A stretch of 64,000 bases of DNA, from positions 558,001-622,000 of the forward strand of contig NZ_CP170633.1 of assembly GCF_042932805.1 (NCBI RefSeq), given 5' to 3'. The DNA is from Ascidiaceihabitans sp029251465 (GTDB lineage Bacteria; Pseudomonadota; Alphaproteobacteria; Rhodobacterales; Rhodobacteraceae). Numbering within the stretch: the stretch's first letter is position 1; every line of letters begins with the position of its first letter. Under the pieces are notes generated by a model. That model was not told the origin of the DNA. It did no database searches and worked only from the letters and a program-made list of their open reading frames with translations. The translations under genes were made by a program, and so were the position numbers. Shown piece by piece: positions 1-8,246 of the stretch.

Positions 1-327
1 GCCAACGCGCGCGTGGCGGCGATGGGTGATTTTCGGATCAACTGTTTTGGCCACGTTGGGGACGGCAATCTGCACTACAATGTTTTTGCGGCCCTAGGGC
101 GCGATCGGGCCGATCACGTCAATCAACGTGATGAAATCAAACGCGTTATCCACGATTTGGTCGATGAGCTGGGCGGCTCTGTCAGTGCAGAACACGGGGT
201 AGGGCGGATGAAGGTGGACGATCTTGAGCGTTACAGCGATCCCTCAAAACTGGCAGCGATGCGCGCGATCAAAGCGGCGCTTGATCCGTTGGGCATCATG
301 AACCCTGGCGCTGTTTTGCGCGCTTAG
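1..327 (+). CDS. FAD-binding oxidoreductase, C-terminal part (D-lactate / D-2-hydroxyglutarate dehydrogenase-like)
   Basis: The reading frame is open from the first base, so the 5' part lies outside the window and only about 108 C-terminal residues are visible. Two motifs of the FAD-linked oxidase C-terminal domain are present: FGHVGDGNLHYNV, in which the histidines help bind substrate or metal in this family, and SAEHGVGRMK near the end. These are shared by glycolate oxidase GlcD, D-lactate dehydrogenase and D-2-hydroxyglutarate dehydrogenase, so the substrate cannot be fixed from this fragment. The stop codon overlaps the stop of the convergent next gene by a few bases. The family is secure and the substrate open. 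Confidence 0.88.
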   Translation, partial: ANARVAAMGDFRINCFGHVGDGNLHYNVFAALGRDRADHVNQRDEIKRVIHDLVDELGGSVSAEHGVGRMKVDDLERYSDPSKLAAMRAIKAALDPLGIMNPGAVLRA

Positions 328-1223
328 TCGTAGGCTTGCCAGCGCCCGTCTTTGCGCGTGATCAAAGCGGTCGAGACCGGATAACTGAACAGGTTGACCG
401 ACGGGTGGACCAGATCGCGCAAGTCCGTCACGGCCTTGGCATCGTTGCCATTCACAAACAACACCAGATCACGCGCGGCGACAACGGCGACAATCGGGCC
501 GGATTGGGTTTCCAAATTGTCCCAATATTCGTCGTCCATCAAAAAGCTGGTCTCGAAATTGGAATCGTAGGCCAGCATGTGCAAATCATCCTGGCTGCGC
601 ACTTCCAAATCTTGCGTCAATTCACGCAAGTTTTTCACCGCTTGCTGCTTGAGCGATTGGGCGGACAGTTTTTGACTGACAAGCATGTCTTGGGTAATGA
701 ATTTTATTGTGCGCGGTGTATCCTCGACCAGATAGACGCGCATGTCGGCGGCAAATGGAAAGCTGGCAAGCGTGTAATCCTGATCGTCGCTACCGCCCTC
801 AAGCGGGGCGTTTTGATCTGGATCGGCGTGCAAATTGGTGGGCATCAAGCCTAAGCTTTGATGGCGAATGACGGGATAAACATTTTGAACGTTGATTGGG
901 GCATCTAGCTGACTGCCGGCAGCACCAGCCGTTATGTTTTGCAGGTGCGTTGCCAAAATTTCCGACCGCTCAGCGTCTGTTTCTGCGTTGCTCAGCAAAG
1001 AATGCAAGTTGTCGGGAAAACTGATATGCGGTCCGGTCCCATCAAATTGAAACTTGATGTAGGATTCATCAAAGTCGACAACAATATCTGTGATCAACGT
1101 GTTGGCGCTTAGCTGGTCTCGCATCAGGACAAGCGTTTCATCAACATTTTTGGGGGCAGCGATATCGGCCAGAACCGGTGTGGCCAAGATCAAAGTGACG
1201 ATTGCTGCCCACAAAAGACGCAT
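324..1223 (-). CDS. Exported DUF1444-like protein
   Basis: This 299-residue protein starts with a clear signal peptide (MRLLWAAIVTLILATPVLA, cleavage after about residue 19), so it is probably periplasmic. The body resembles the DUF1444 (YtpQ-like) family in overall pattern, including a VYPVIRH segment and a hydrophobic strand near VAARDLVLFVNG. No catalytic motif is recognised and the family has no settled function. It is the last gene of the operon that begins with mtnP and follows apt by 3 bp. The family assignment comes from pattern memory and is moderate; the signal peptide and reading frame are solid. Confidence 0.6.
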   Translation of the reverse strand: MRLLWAAIVTLILATPVLADIAAPKNVDETLVLMRDQLSANTLITDIVVDFDESYIKFQFDGTGPHISFPDNLHSLLSNAETDAERSEILATHLQNITAGAAGSQLDAPINVQNVYPVIRHQSLGLMPTNLHADPDQNAPLEGGSDDQDYTLASFPFAADMRVYLVEDTPRTIKFITQDMLVSQKLSAQSLKQQAVKNLRELTQDLEVRSQDDLHMLAYDSNFETSFLMDDEYWDNLETQSGPIVAVVAARDLVLFVNGNDAKAVTDLRDLVHPSVNLFSYPVSTALITRKDGRWQAYD

Positions 1224-1226
1224 GGC

Positions 1227-1757
1227 TTATTCGCCCTCAAATGCGCACAGAACTGTGACATCCATCCCCATCGCTTCCAGCTTTTTGCGGCCGCCCAGAT
1301 CGGGCAGGTCGATGACAAAAGCACAGGATACGATTTCGCCACCCAAGCGTTCGATCAGCTTGATACCAGCCTCGGCAGTACCGCCTGTGGCCAGCAGGTC
1401 ATCAACAACCAGAACTTTTTCGCCAGCCTGAATTGCGTCATCGTGCAGTTCAACAACTGCCTCGCCGTATTCCAACGTGTAGGCTTGGCTGATCGTTGTG
1501 CCGGGCAGTTTGCCGGCTTTGCGCACGGGCACAAAACCGACAGACAGCTGGTGCGCGATGGCCCCACCAAGGATAAATCCGCGCGCTTCCAGCCCCACAA
1601 CCTTGTCGATTTGCAGGCCGACGTAGGGGTGCAACAGCTGGTCAATCGCCAATCGAAAGCCGCGCGGGTCGGCAAACAATGTGGTCACATCGCGAAACAT
1701 GATCCCTTCGTGTGGGAAGTCGGGGATGGTGCGGATGTAGTCTTGGACGGTTTTCAT
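1227..1757 (-). CDS. apt: Adenine phosphoribosyltransferase
   Basis: The 176-residue product converts adenine and PRPP to AMP in the cytoplasm. The PRPP-binding loop is plainly visible as EKVLVVDDLLATGGTAEAG at about residues 113-131, and FPHEGIMFRDVTTL near the N-terminus is typical of bacterial Apt. Length matches the family (170-180 residues). The start lies one base after the LysE-family stop, so the genes are co-transcribed. Further upstream in the same operon is mtnP, whose reaction releases adenine, so Apt would recycle the base produced during methylthioadenosine salvage. Identification is secure. Confidence 0.97.
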   Translation of the reverse strand: MKTVQDYIRTIPDFPHEGIMFRDVTTLFADPRGFRLAIDQLLHPYVGLQIDKVVGLEARGFILGGAIAHQLSVGFVPVRKAGKLPGTTISQAYTLEYGEAVVELHDDAIQAGEKVLVVDDLLATGGTAEAGIKLIERLGGEIVSCAFVIDLPDLGGRKKLEAMGMDVTVLCAFEGE

Positions 1758-1758
1758 G

Positions 1759-2382
1759 TCAGCTCGCTTTGCGAAGGGTTGCGGTCAAAAGACCCATGAC
1801 GATCAAAGTGGCCCCGCCGGCGCGGGTCAGCCACGTGATAACGTGCGGTTTGCCAATGGTGCGCCGCATCTTGTCGGCCAGCAGGGCATAAGCCAGCGCA
1901 TTGGCGGCGGCAAGGCCAACAAAGGTCGAAATCAGGATCGCGAATTGCGGCAACAACGGTGCGTCTGCGGTGATGAACTGCGGCACAAAGGCGATGAAAA
2001 ATGCGATGGATTTCGGGTTAAGCGCGGTCACTGCAGCGGCGTGTTTGAACACACCTTGTGCTGTGATGTCAGTGGCTTGCATCGCTAATCCTTCGGAAGG
2101 TGCAGATCGGATCAGCTTGATCCCGAGCCAAATCAAATAGGCGGCACCGACCCATTTCAAAACGGTGAATAAGGTCGCAGAGGCCAGCACCAATGCGCCC
2201 AAGCCCAATAGCGAGGCGGTCATCGCAACGAAATCACCCAATGCGACCCCCGCTGCAGAGGCCACAGCGACAGAGCGACCCTTGGATAGAGCATAGCTAA
2301 GCACCAACAATACCGTCGGTCCGGGGATCATCAGCAAGGCAAAAGAGGCGGCGACGAAGGTCAACCAAAGTTCAAAAGACAT
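1759..2382 (-). CDS. LysE/RhtB-family amino-acid exporter
   Basis: A 207-residue inner-membrane protein with about six hydrophobic segments. The N-terminal stretch LLMIPGPTVLLVLSYALSKG carries the PGP motif and following glycine pattern that mark the LysE/RhtB translocator family, which exports amino acids or derivatives such as homoserine, threonine, lysine or leucine. The substrate cannot be read from sequence. It sits in the mtnP operon, 6 bp after the DUF2269 gene and 1 bp before apt. Its presence with methylthioadenosine salvage genes might suggest export of a sulfur-containing or branched amino acid, but that is conjecture. Confidence 0.9.
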   Translation of the reverse strand: MSFELWLTFVAASFALLMIPGPTVLLVLSYALSKGRSVAVASAAGVALGDFVAMTASLLGLGALVLASATLFTVLKWVGAAYLIWLGIKLIRSAPSEGLAMQATDITAQGVFKHAAAVTALNPKSIAFFIAFVPQFITADAPLLPQFAILISTFVGLAAANALAYALLADKMRRTIGKPHVITWLTRAGGATLIVMGLLTATLRKAS

Positions 2383-2388
2383 AGCGGG

Positions 2389-2853
2389 TTAGCTCCATAA
2401 AACGGGTTTGTTGACCATCAGCCAGAACACCATAACGAGCGCCCCAAACGCAGGCCAGCCCAAGAAAAACCAGATCTTAAAAGCGCGTTTGGCTTGTGGG
2501 GGCAAGGTTGCGGCATTGGCCGTCAAATCACGGATGCGGATTTGTAGGCTCACGACCGGGGCCCAGCACGCGAACGCGGCGGCGTATAATGCGTAAGTTA
2601 CAATCAGCCAAGGTTCCGTGAGGTTGTAGCCTTGCAACCAGACCAGCCAAAAGCCTGTCAGCGGTTGGATAATTCCTGCAGGCGTTGTGAATATCCAGTC
2701 TGCCATGACCACGCCGCGCGCGGTGGTATGGATTGCGCAAACCTCGCCGCTGCGCATCGCCCACACCATTTGAAATGCGGTGCCAATACCGGTGCCAAAC
2801 AGGACGGTCGAGCTTAGGATATGTAGCCATTTTGCCGTCAGGTACGGATCCAT
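2389..2853 (-). CDS. DUF2269 integral membrane protein
   Basis: The 154-residue protein starts at MDPYLTAKWLHILSSTVLFG, the typical opening of DUF2269 proteins. The ATG at 2853 overlaps the stop of the upstream SDR gene as TAATG, which fixes the start; a longer reading frame extending to 3024 is only a shadow of that gene. There are about four transmembrane helices with conserved small and aromatic residues (GTGIGTAF, PAGIIQPLTG, WFFLGWPAF). The family is of unknown function. It ends 6 bp before the LysE-family gene. Confidence 0.85.
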   Translation of the reverse strand: MDPYLTAKWLHILSSTVLFGTGIGTAFQMVWAMRSGEVCAIHTTARGVVMADWIFTTPAGIIQPLTGFWLVWLQGYNLTEPWLIVTYALYAAAFACWAPVVSLQIRIRDLTANAATLPPQAKRAFKIWFFLGWPAFGALVMVFWLMVNKPVLWS

Positions 2854-4118
2854 TAACGTTCGTGCTCCAGAATGCCCCAGATTGCGACAAGCACCAGCAA
2901 AGGCAGGTTTTTTAGTAAACCGCCCAAAGGCAGCAACCACAAAAGCGGTGCTAGAATCATAAACGCCACGGTGTAGCTGAGGATGAGACCCAGTTGGATC
3001 CATGTCATCACCCCAGGTCGCCAATTGCGCAGCAGGGCGAATGCGATTGCCAGATCGGCCAGTCCACCAACCCGCGCCATCGCGATCAAAGCCGTGTCAC
3101 TCAGCAGGTTGGTTGGAATCAGCGGTACGAAAGTTTCAGCGCTCAGCGTCAGTCCTAATATCCCCGACACCAGCCAAAGAAACACGAGCGACAGGCGCAA
3201 GAGCGGACGCATCAGGTAAAGCCGTGCAAGCCAGATGTCTTGGGTACCTGCGGGGCGCGATTGGATGAAATTGCTAACACTGCGAGGCTCAAAACTGATC
3301 TCAGGCGACATCGGGGCATGCACACCATGCTGCAATTGCGCGACCGCTTGTTTTGAAATCGGGCCGAGCCGCAGCGCGTCGCCTACCGCACCAAAGGCCA
3401 CGGCAACAGGCAAAGGTAACCTAAAAATGGGGCGTTTTTTCAACCCCATCCAACCGCGTAGCATCTGCATCAGCTCGGCTTGGGTTACGGTTTCAAGACC
3501 CCCGATGTTGTGCGGTTTGCGGCTAGGTGGCACGTGCAAACATTGCAGAATGATCGCGGCCAAATCGCTGGCGTGGATCGGGTTAAACTGTTGCGCGCCG
3601 TCACTGACCACGGGCGTGATCAACGGAAATGCTGCCAGACTGCGCGCCAAGGAACTGCCGCCGTAGGACGTGTCGGCCATGACCAAACCCGGGCGCAGGA
3701 TTGTGACTTGATCGGTTGTGGCCGCTTCGCCCAAACGTCGAAAGTTGGCGAAATCTGTCTCGGCGTCGATCCCGATGGCCGAAACCAGAACCGCGCGGGC
3801 ATTTGGCGTCATTGCAGCATAGGCGGCGGTGGGGGCCGCAATGTGCACCGCTTGAAACTGTGCCTGTGATCCACTGAGCAGTCCGGCAGCATTCACCAGC
3901 CAAGTGTCGTCGGCAAGCGGGGTTTGCCAAAACCTAGGTTGATGCGTTGCCGGATCGTTCAAGTCTGCCTTCAGCGTCTCAAACCCCATTGCCGCCAGTT
4001 TGGATGGATTGCGGGCGTGGGCAATCACCTGCAATCCAGCACCGCGCAACGCAAACGCGATGTGACGGCCAATGAAACCATCGGCCCCAAGGATCAAAAC
4101 CCGTTGGTTTGCCTTCAC
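2853..4118 (-). CDS. SDR-family NAD(P)-binding protein fused to a DoxX-like membrane domain
   Basis: This 421-residue protein has two parts. Residues 1 to about 290 form an atypical short-chain dehydrogenase or epimerase Rossmann domain with the motif GADGFIGRH at the N-terminus. Residues of about 295-421 hold four hydrophobic helices of DoxX-like type (RPLLRLSLVFLWLVSGILG onward). The start is GTG, not ATG, at 4116-4118 and overlaps the mtnP stop as GTGA, indicating translational coupling. The next gene begins in its stop codon (TAATG). The fusion implies a membrane-anchored enzyme acting on a quinone- or lipid-like substrate, but that is inference. No classical YxxxK catalytic pair is obvious. 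Confidence 0.85.
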   Translation of the reverse strand: MKANQRVLILGADGFIGRHIAFALRGAGLQVIAHARNPSKLAAMGFETLKADLNDPATHQPRFWQTPLADDTWLVNAAGLLSGSQAQFQAVHIAAPTAAYAAMTPNARAVLVSAIGIDAETDFANFRRLGEAATTDQVTILRPGLVMADTSYGGSSLARSLAAFPLITPVVSDGAQQFNPIHASDLAAIILQCLHVPPSRKPHNIGGLETVTQAELMQMLRGWMGLKKRPIFRLPLPVAVAFGAVGDALRLGPISKQAVAQLQHGVHAPMSPEISFEPRSVSNFIQSRPAGTQDIWLARLYLMRPLLRLSLVFLWLVSGILGLTLSAETFVPLIPTNLLSDTALIAMARVGGLADLAIAFALLRNWRPGVMTWIQLGLILSYTVAFMILAPLLWLLPLGGLLKNLPLLVLVAIWGILEHER

Positions 4119-4987
4119 AAAACGCGACCTGCGACAGCGTCAAGTTTTGCCATGATCGCCGGGTCGCGGGCATCCGGGGCGGTCAAAATCGCGTATTCCA
4201 GTGCTTTGTCACAGCCGTGTGGGCAATCAACGCGCTCGGTTCCTAAAAGTTTAGGCAATCGCTTAACCATGTCGCGGCCCTTGTCGGCGTTGCCCATCAG
4301 CGTCTTTATGATTTCGGTTACGTCAACTTCTCCGTGGTCGGGGTGCCAGCTGTCATAGTCGGTGATCATCGCGACTGACGCATAGCAAAGCTCTGCTTCG
4401 CGCGCCAATTTCGCCTCTGGCATGTTGGTCATGCCGATCACATCCGCGCCCCAGCTTTCACGATACATTCTGGACTCAGCGAGGGTCGAGAATTGTGGCC
4501 CCTCCATTGCCAAATAGGTGCCGCCTCTGTGCACGGTTATTTTGGCGTCTCGTGCGGCTGTTTCGCACGCGCCCGACAGGCGCGGGCAAGTCGGGTGGGC
4601 GACGCTAACATGAGCGACGCAGCCGGTTCCAAAGAATGATTTTTCGCGCGCGAATGTCCGGTCAATGAACTGATCCACAATGACAAAATCACCCGGCTCC
4701 ATGTGTTCGCGAAACGATCCGCAGGCCGAGACCGAGATCACATCCGTAACTCCAATCCGCTTGAGCGCGTCGATGTTGGCACGGTACGGAACGGTAGAAG
4801 GAGAGTGGATATGACCACGCCCGTGACGCGGTAAAAACGCCATGTCGACGCCGTCTAAAACACCTGTAAGAATTTGGTCAGACGGTGCACCCCACGGGGT
4901 TTCAACGGTGATCCATTCTGGCGATTCCAACCCTTCGATATCATAGATGCCCGAGCCTCCGATCACAGCGATTTTGGTGTTGGTCAT
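4115..4987 (-). CDS. mtnP: S-methyl-5'-thioadenosine phosphorylase
   Basis: The 290-residue enzyme phosphorolyses methylthioadenosine, the by-product of polyamine and acyl-homoserine-lactone synthesis, to adenine and methylthioribose-1-phosphate. Family motifs are clear: IAVIGGSGIYDIEGLES at the N-terminus, FLPRHGRGHIHSP and PYRANIDALKRIGV in the phosphate and base region, and AMEGPQFSTLAESRMYR with MTNMPEAKLAREAELCY further on. The ATG at 4987 is preceded by a GGAG-like site; in-frame codons up to 5116 lack conservation. It is the first gene of the operon ending with apt, an obvious functional pairing, since the adenine released is the Apt substrate. Confidence 0.96.
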   Translation of the reverse strand: MTNTKIAVIGGSGIYDIEGLESPEWITVETPWGAPSDQILTGVLDGVDMAFLPRHGRGHIHSPSTVPYRANIDALKRIGVTDVISVSACGSFREHMEPGDFVIVDQFIDRTFAREKSFFGTGCVAHVSVAHPTCPRLSGACETAARDAKITVHRGGTYLAMEGPQFSTLAESRMYRESWGADVIGMTNMPEAKLAREAELCYASVAMITDYDSWHPDHGEVDVTEIIKTLMGNADKGRDMVKRLPKLLGTERVDCPHGCDKALEYAILTAPDARDPAIMAKLDAVAGRVL

Positions 4988-5322
4988 GCAGGGGACTCCG
5001 GTGATTGATTTGGGGTGAATGTGATGCAAATCGCTACAGGTTTCAACGGCCAGACAGTGCATGGTACGTGTAATCCGTTTGGGTCTGCTGTTAACTTTTA
5101 AGGCGGTCTTGTGCATTGAATTGGGGCGATCGTGCGACCTTGCTAAGCCAAAGAGGCAGAAAACCGGTTTGGTTCGGGACCGTTTTGCGAGGCTTTGAAT
5201 ACCTCTTTGTCAAATATTCATACAGTTTTGGTATCTCGCCCAGCATGTTGCAGGGTTCACATCGCGCGCGAAACCGTCTAGGACGCGCCAAGAGTTTCTT
5301 TTCCCCTGACAGGACACTATCC
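4988..5322. promoter_or_regulatory. Divergent intergenic region mtnP / sulP
   Basis: These 335 bases separate the divergent mtnP and SulP genes, so they must hold promoters for both. The ORFs that cross the region on both strands are uninterrupted continuations of the flanking genes and show no family features. An A+T-richer stretch lies at about 5205-5235. I see no strong inverted repeat, riboswitch fold or RNA gene in it, and cannot place the promoters with confidence. Confidence 0.5.
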
Positions 5323-6987
5323 ATGCGCGCCACTTTTGCTGCATTCACAAAGAGTTTGAACGTCACCGATTTGCGTTGGATGCCTGAGGACGGATTTAGC
5401 GTCGGACGGTTACGGATCGAACTGTTGTCGGGGCTGACGGTTGCTTTGGCCTTGGTGCCCGAGGCGGTCGCGTTTGCCTTTGTGGCGGGGGTCAATCCGT
5501 TGGTCGGTTTGTACGCCGCATTTCTGGTCGGGCTGATCACAGCGCTGATTGGCGGGCGTCCGGGGATGATTTCGGGGGCGACAGGCGCATTGGCGGTGGT
5601 CATGGTTGCGCTGGTCGCGCAGCACGGCGTTGAATATCTGTTTGCAACGGTCGTTTTGATGGGCGCGTTGCAGATATTTGCAGGCGTCATGCAGTGGGGC
5701 AAATTCATTCGACTGGTGCCACATCCGGTGATGTTGGGCTTTGTAAACGGCCTTGCGATCGTTATTTTCTTGGCGCAAATGGGCCAGTTTAAAGTGCCCG
5801 GCACGATGGTTGATACGGGCCACGGCATGGGCGGTGGCGAATGGCTGAGTGGTATGGCGCTGTTCATGATGTTGACGCTGGTGGTTTGTACGATGGCGAT
5901 TATCTGGGTGATGCCGCGCATTACCAAGCTCATTCCGGCCCCCTTGGCTGGGATTGGGATTGTCGCCGCGGTGGTGATTGGCTTTGGTCTGGATGTTCCG
6001 CGCGTTGGTGATTTGGCCTCGATCAGCGGTGGTTTTCCGTTGCCGCACAACCCGTTTGGCGAAGGTCTAGGGCTGTATGGTACAGCACTTGCGCCTTTCA
6101 CCTTGGAAACGCTGTACATCATTCTGCCGTATGCAGTTATTTTGGCAGCGATCGGCCTGATCGAAAGCCTGCTGACGCTAAACCTTGTCGGCGACATGAC
6201 GAACACCCGCGGTGGTGCCAGCCAGGAATGTATCGCCCAAGGTGTGGCCAACACGGTTACTGGTTTCTTTGGTGGTATGGGCGGTTGCGCGATGATTGGT
6301 CAGTCGATGATCAACGTGAAATCTGGCGGACGGACACGCGTTGCTGGCATCGCTGCCGCCGTGTTTTTGCTGCTCTTTATTCTAGTCGGCTCCAGCATAA
6401 TTGAACTTATTCCGCTGGCGGCATTGGTCGGTGTGATGTTCATGGTCGTGATCGGGACATTCGCTTGGAATTCGCTGCGCATTTTGACCAAAGTGCCACT
6501 GACAGATGCATTCGTCATTCTGCTGGTGACTGTCGTCACCGTGTACGAAGATTTGGCCGTCGCCGTTGTTGTCGGTGTGATCGTGTCTGCCCTTGCCTAT
6601 GCGTGGAACAACGCCCGCCGCATTCACGCAAAAACGCGCCTTTCAGCGACCCAAGAAGGGGCAAAAGTCTACGAAATCAGTGGCCCATTGTTCTTTGGCT
6701 CTTCAGATGGATTTTCGGAGTTGTTCGATGTTGACGGCGACCCCGACACAGTCATCGTCGATTTTGCCGACAGCCGGGTTGTGGACCAATCAGCCTTGCA
6801 AGCAATCGAGGCTATGGCCGGTAAATACGAGGCCGCAGGTAAGACTTTGATGCTGCGCCACCTAAGCCGTGATTGCCACCAATTGCTGAACAAAGCGGGC
6901 CACTTGATGGTCGATAGCGACGATGATCCTGAATACGCTTTGGCAGTGGATTACTCCGTACGCACTGGAATTTTGGGCGGTCACTAA
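5323..6987 (+). CDS. SulP-family inorganic anion transporter with STAS domain
   Basis: The 554-residue inner-membrane protein has a SulP transport domain of about 10-12 hydrophobic segments (residues 25 to about 420) starting with the hallmark GLTVALALVPEAVAFAFVAG, followed by a cytoplasmic STAS domain (about 445-545; VIVDFADSRVVDQSALQAI). SulP proteins carry sulfate, bicarbonate or dicarboxylates, and in marine bacteria the short BicA-like forms often take up bicarbonate with sodium. The ATG at 5323 has an AGGA site 9 bases upstream and starts just before the conserved region, so the upstream 69 codons of the open frame were excluded. The anion cannot be assigned from sequence. Confidence 0.93.
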   Translation: MRATFAAFTKSLNVTDLRWMPEDGFSVGRLRIELLSGLTVALALVPEAVAFAFVAGVNPLVGLYAAFLVGLITALIGGRPGMISGATGALAVVMVALVAQHGVEYLFATVVLMGALQIFAGVMQWGKFIRLVPHPVMLGFVNGLAIVIFLAQMGQFKVPGTMVDTGHGMGGGEWLSGMALFMMLTLVVCTMAIIWVMPRITKLIPAPLAGIGIVAAVVIGFGLDVPRVGDLASISGGFPLPHNPFGEGLGLYGTALAPFTLETLYIILPYAVILAAIGLIESLLTLNLVGDMTNTRGGASQECIAQGVANTVTGFFGGMGGCAMIGQSMINVKSGGRTRVAGIAAAVFLLLFILVGSSIIELIPLAALVGVMFMVVIGTFAWNSLRILTKVPLTDAFVILLVTVVTVYEDLAVAVVVGVIVSALAYAWNNARRIHAKTRLSATQEGAKVYEISGPLFFGSSDGFSELFDVDGDPDTVIVDFADSRVVDQSALQAIEAMAGKYEAAGKTLMLRHLSRDCHQLLNKAGHLMVDSDDDPEYALAVDYSVRTGILGGH

Positions 6988-7014
6988 AGCTGTTTCCTGT
7001 GTTTATGAACGGCT

Positions 7015-7620
7015 TTAGTCGTCCGGACGGATCAGTTCGAATACCTCTTTGACGCTCGTGTAATCGCGGTATCCCATACGGGCGAGCGGATTGAAGGTGG
7101 TCACGTCAAAACGCCCGTCGACGATCGTGTCATCGCGCATGTGAATGCCCGTGACTTCGCCAAAGACCACAAAATTCGAAGCGCCCTCGATCTGCACAAT
7201 CTGGGTCATTTTGCACTCCATCGATGCCGGAACCCCGTCAATGCGGGCGCAATTGATGGTTTCGCACGCGATCGGGGTCAGCCCGACATGGGCAAATTCA
7301 TCGACGTCTTTGGCCAATGTTGCCGAGGAAATGTTCATCGCGTCCTTCATGTCTGTCTGCACCAAATTCACACAAAACACACCGGTTTCACGAATGTTGG
7401 CAACGCTGTCCTTGGTGTTGTCCTGATCGTCTTTGGCACCGGTCGACGCGAACATGACCTGGGGCGGCGCGTACGCCACACCGTTGAAAAACGAATAGGG
7501 CGCAAGGTTGTTACGCCCGTCAGCATCACGTGTCGAAATCCATCCAATCGGGCGCGGCGTAATGATGGCGTTGAACGGATTGTGCGGCAACGGATGCCCG
7601 TCTTTTGGTTGATAGAACAT
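7015..7620 (-). CDS. Flavin reductase-like FMN-binding split-barrel protein
   Basis: The 201-residue protein begins MFYQPKDGHPLPHNPFNAI and contains PRPIGWISTRDADGRNNLAPYSFFNGV, the FMN-binding motif of the flavoredoxin or flavin-reductase-like (DIM6/NTAB) family. Such proteins bind FMN and reduce flavins with NAD(P)H or act as reductases for an oxygenase partner; none is adjacent here. Its ATG at 7620 lies 92 bp from the divergent GNAT gene. A longer open frame running to 8301 is antisense to that gene and was rejected. Confidence 0.92.
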   Translation of the reverse strand: MFYQPKDGHPLPHNPFNAIITPRPIGWISTRDADGRNNLAPYSFFNGVAYAPPQVMFASTGAKDDQDNTKDSVANIRETGVFCVNLVQTDMKDAMNISSATLAKDVDEFAHVGLTPIACETINCARIDGVPASMECKMTQIVQIEGASNFVVFGEVTGIHMRDDTIVDGRFDVTTFNPLARMGYRDYTSVKEVFELIRPDD

Positions 7621-7712
7621 GAAGATGCGCCTTTTCAGATCGATGTGTTTGGCAAAGACGTAGCGCCGTGTTAGGCGGAGTTCCAGCTTAACCAACACTT
7701 GACGCACATCTA

Positions 7713-8201
7713 ATGTATGCCCTGACCCCTGAACAAAACGACGATTGGTGGGAGGTCGAGGCCCTCTATGACCTGTGTTTTGCGCCCGGACGTGAGGCGT
7801 TGTCGTCGTACCGGTTGCGTGACGATGTCCCGTCAGTGCCTGATTTGTCACTGATTGCGCGCGATATCGATGGCGTTTTGGGCGGTGCGATCCGCTATTG
7901 GCCGGTTTTGGTTGGGGATGCGCCTGTGCTGTTGCTGGGCCCTGTGGCCGTCCACCCGACCCGCCAAGGCGAAGGGTTGGGGCATCAATTGGTCGAGGCC
8001 AGCCTTGATATCGCCATGACGTTGCATTGGACGCGCGTGATGTTGGTGGGGGATGCGCCATATTACAATCGCTTTGGATTTCAACGTCTTGCGGGGGTGA
8101 TGATGCCGCCGCCCACAAACCCTGATCGGGTGCTTGGGCGCGCCTTGAAACCAAATGCGTGGGTCGGTGTGCAGGGGCAGGTGCGACGTGCAAACCCTTG
8201 A
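7713..8201 (+). CDS. GNAT-family N-acetyltransferase
   Basis: The 162-residue protein fits the GNAT fold. The acetyl-CoA binding segment is visible as LLGPVAVHPTRQGEGLGHQLVE at about residues 70-91 (Q/RxxGxG/A pattern), followed by LVGDAPYYNRFGFQ, typical of the YhbS-like subgroup. The acceptor is unknown. The gene is divergent from the flavin reductase, and 45 bp separate it from the EcsC-family gene, which may be co-transcribed. Confidence 0.9.
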   Translation: MYALTPEQNDDWWEVEALYDLCFAPGREALSSYRLRDDVPSVPDLSLIARDIDGVLGGAIRYWPVLVGDAPVLLLGPVAVHPTRQGEGLGHQLVEASLDIAMTLHWTRVMLVGDAPYYNRFGFQRLAGVMMPPPTNPDRVLGRALKPNAWVGVQGQVRRANP

Positions 8202-8246
8202 AATTTAACGCTGGCGTCCCGATGTTTTGATCCAGAGAGGGACCAC

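Noticed and set aside
336..854. 172-codon open frame on the plus strand opposite the DUF1444-like gene
   Set aside because: Antisense shadow; the minus strand has a signal peptide and fits the operon, while this frame has no family features.
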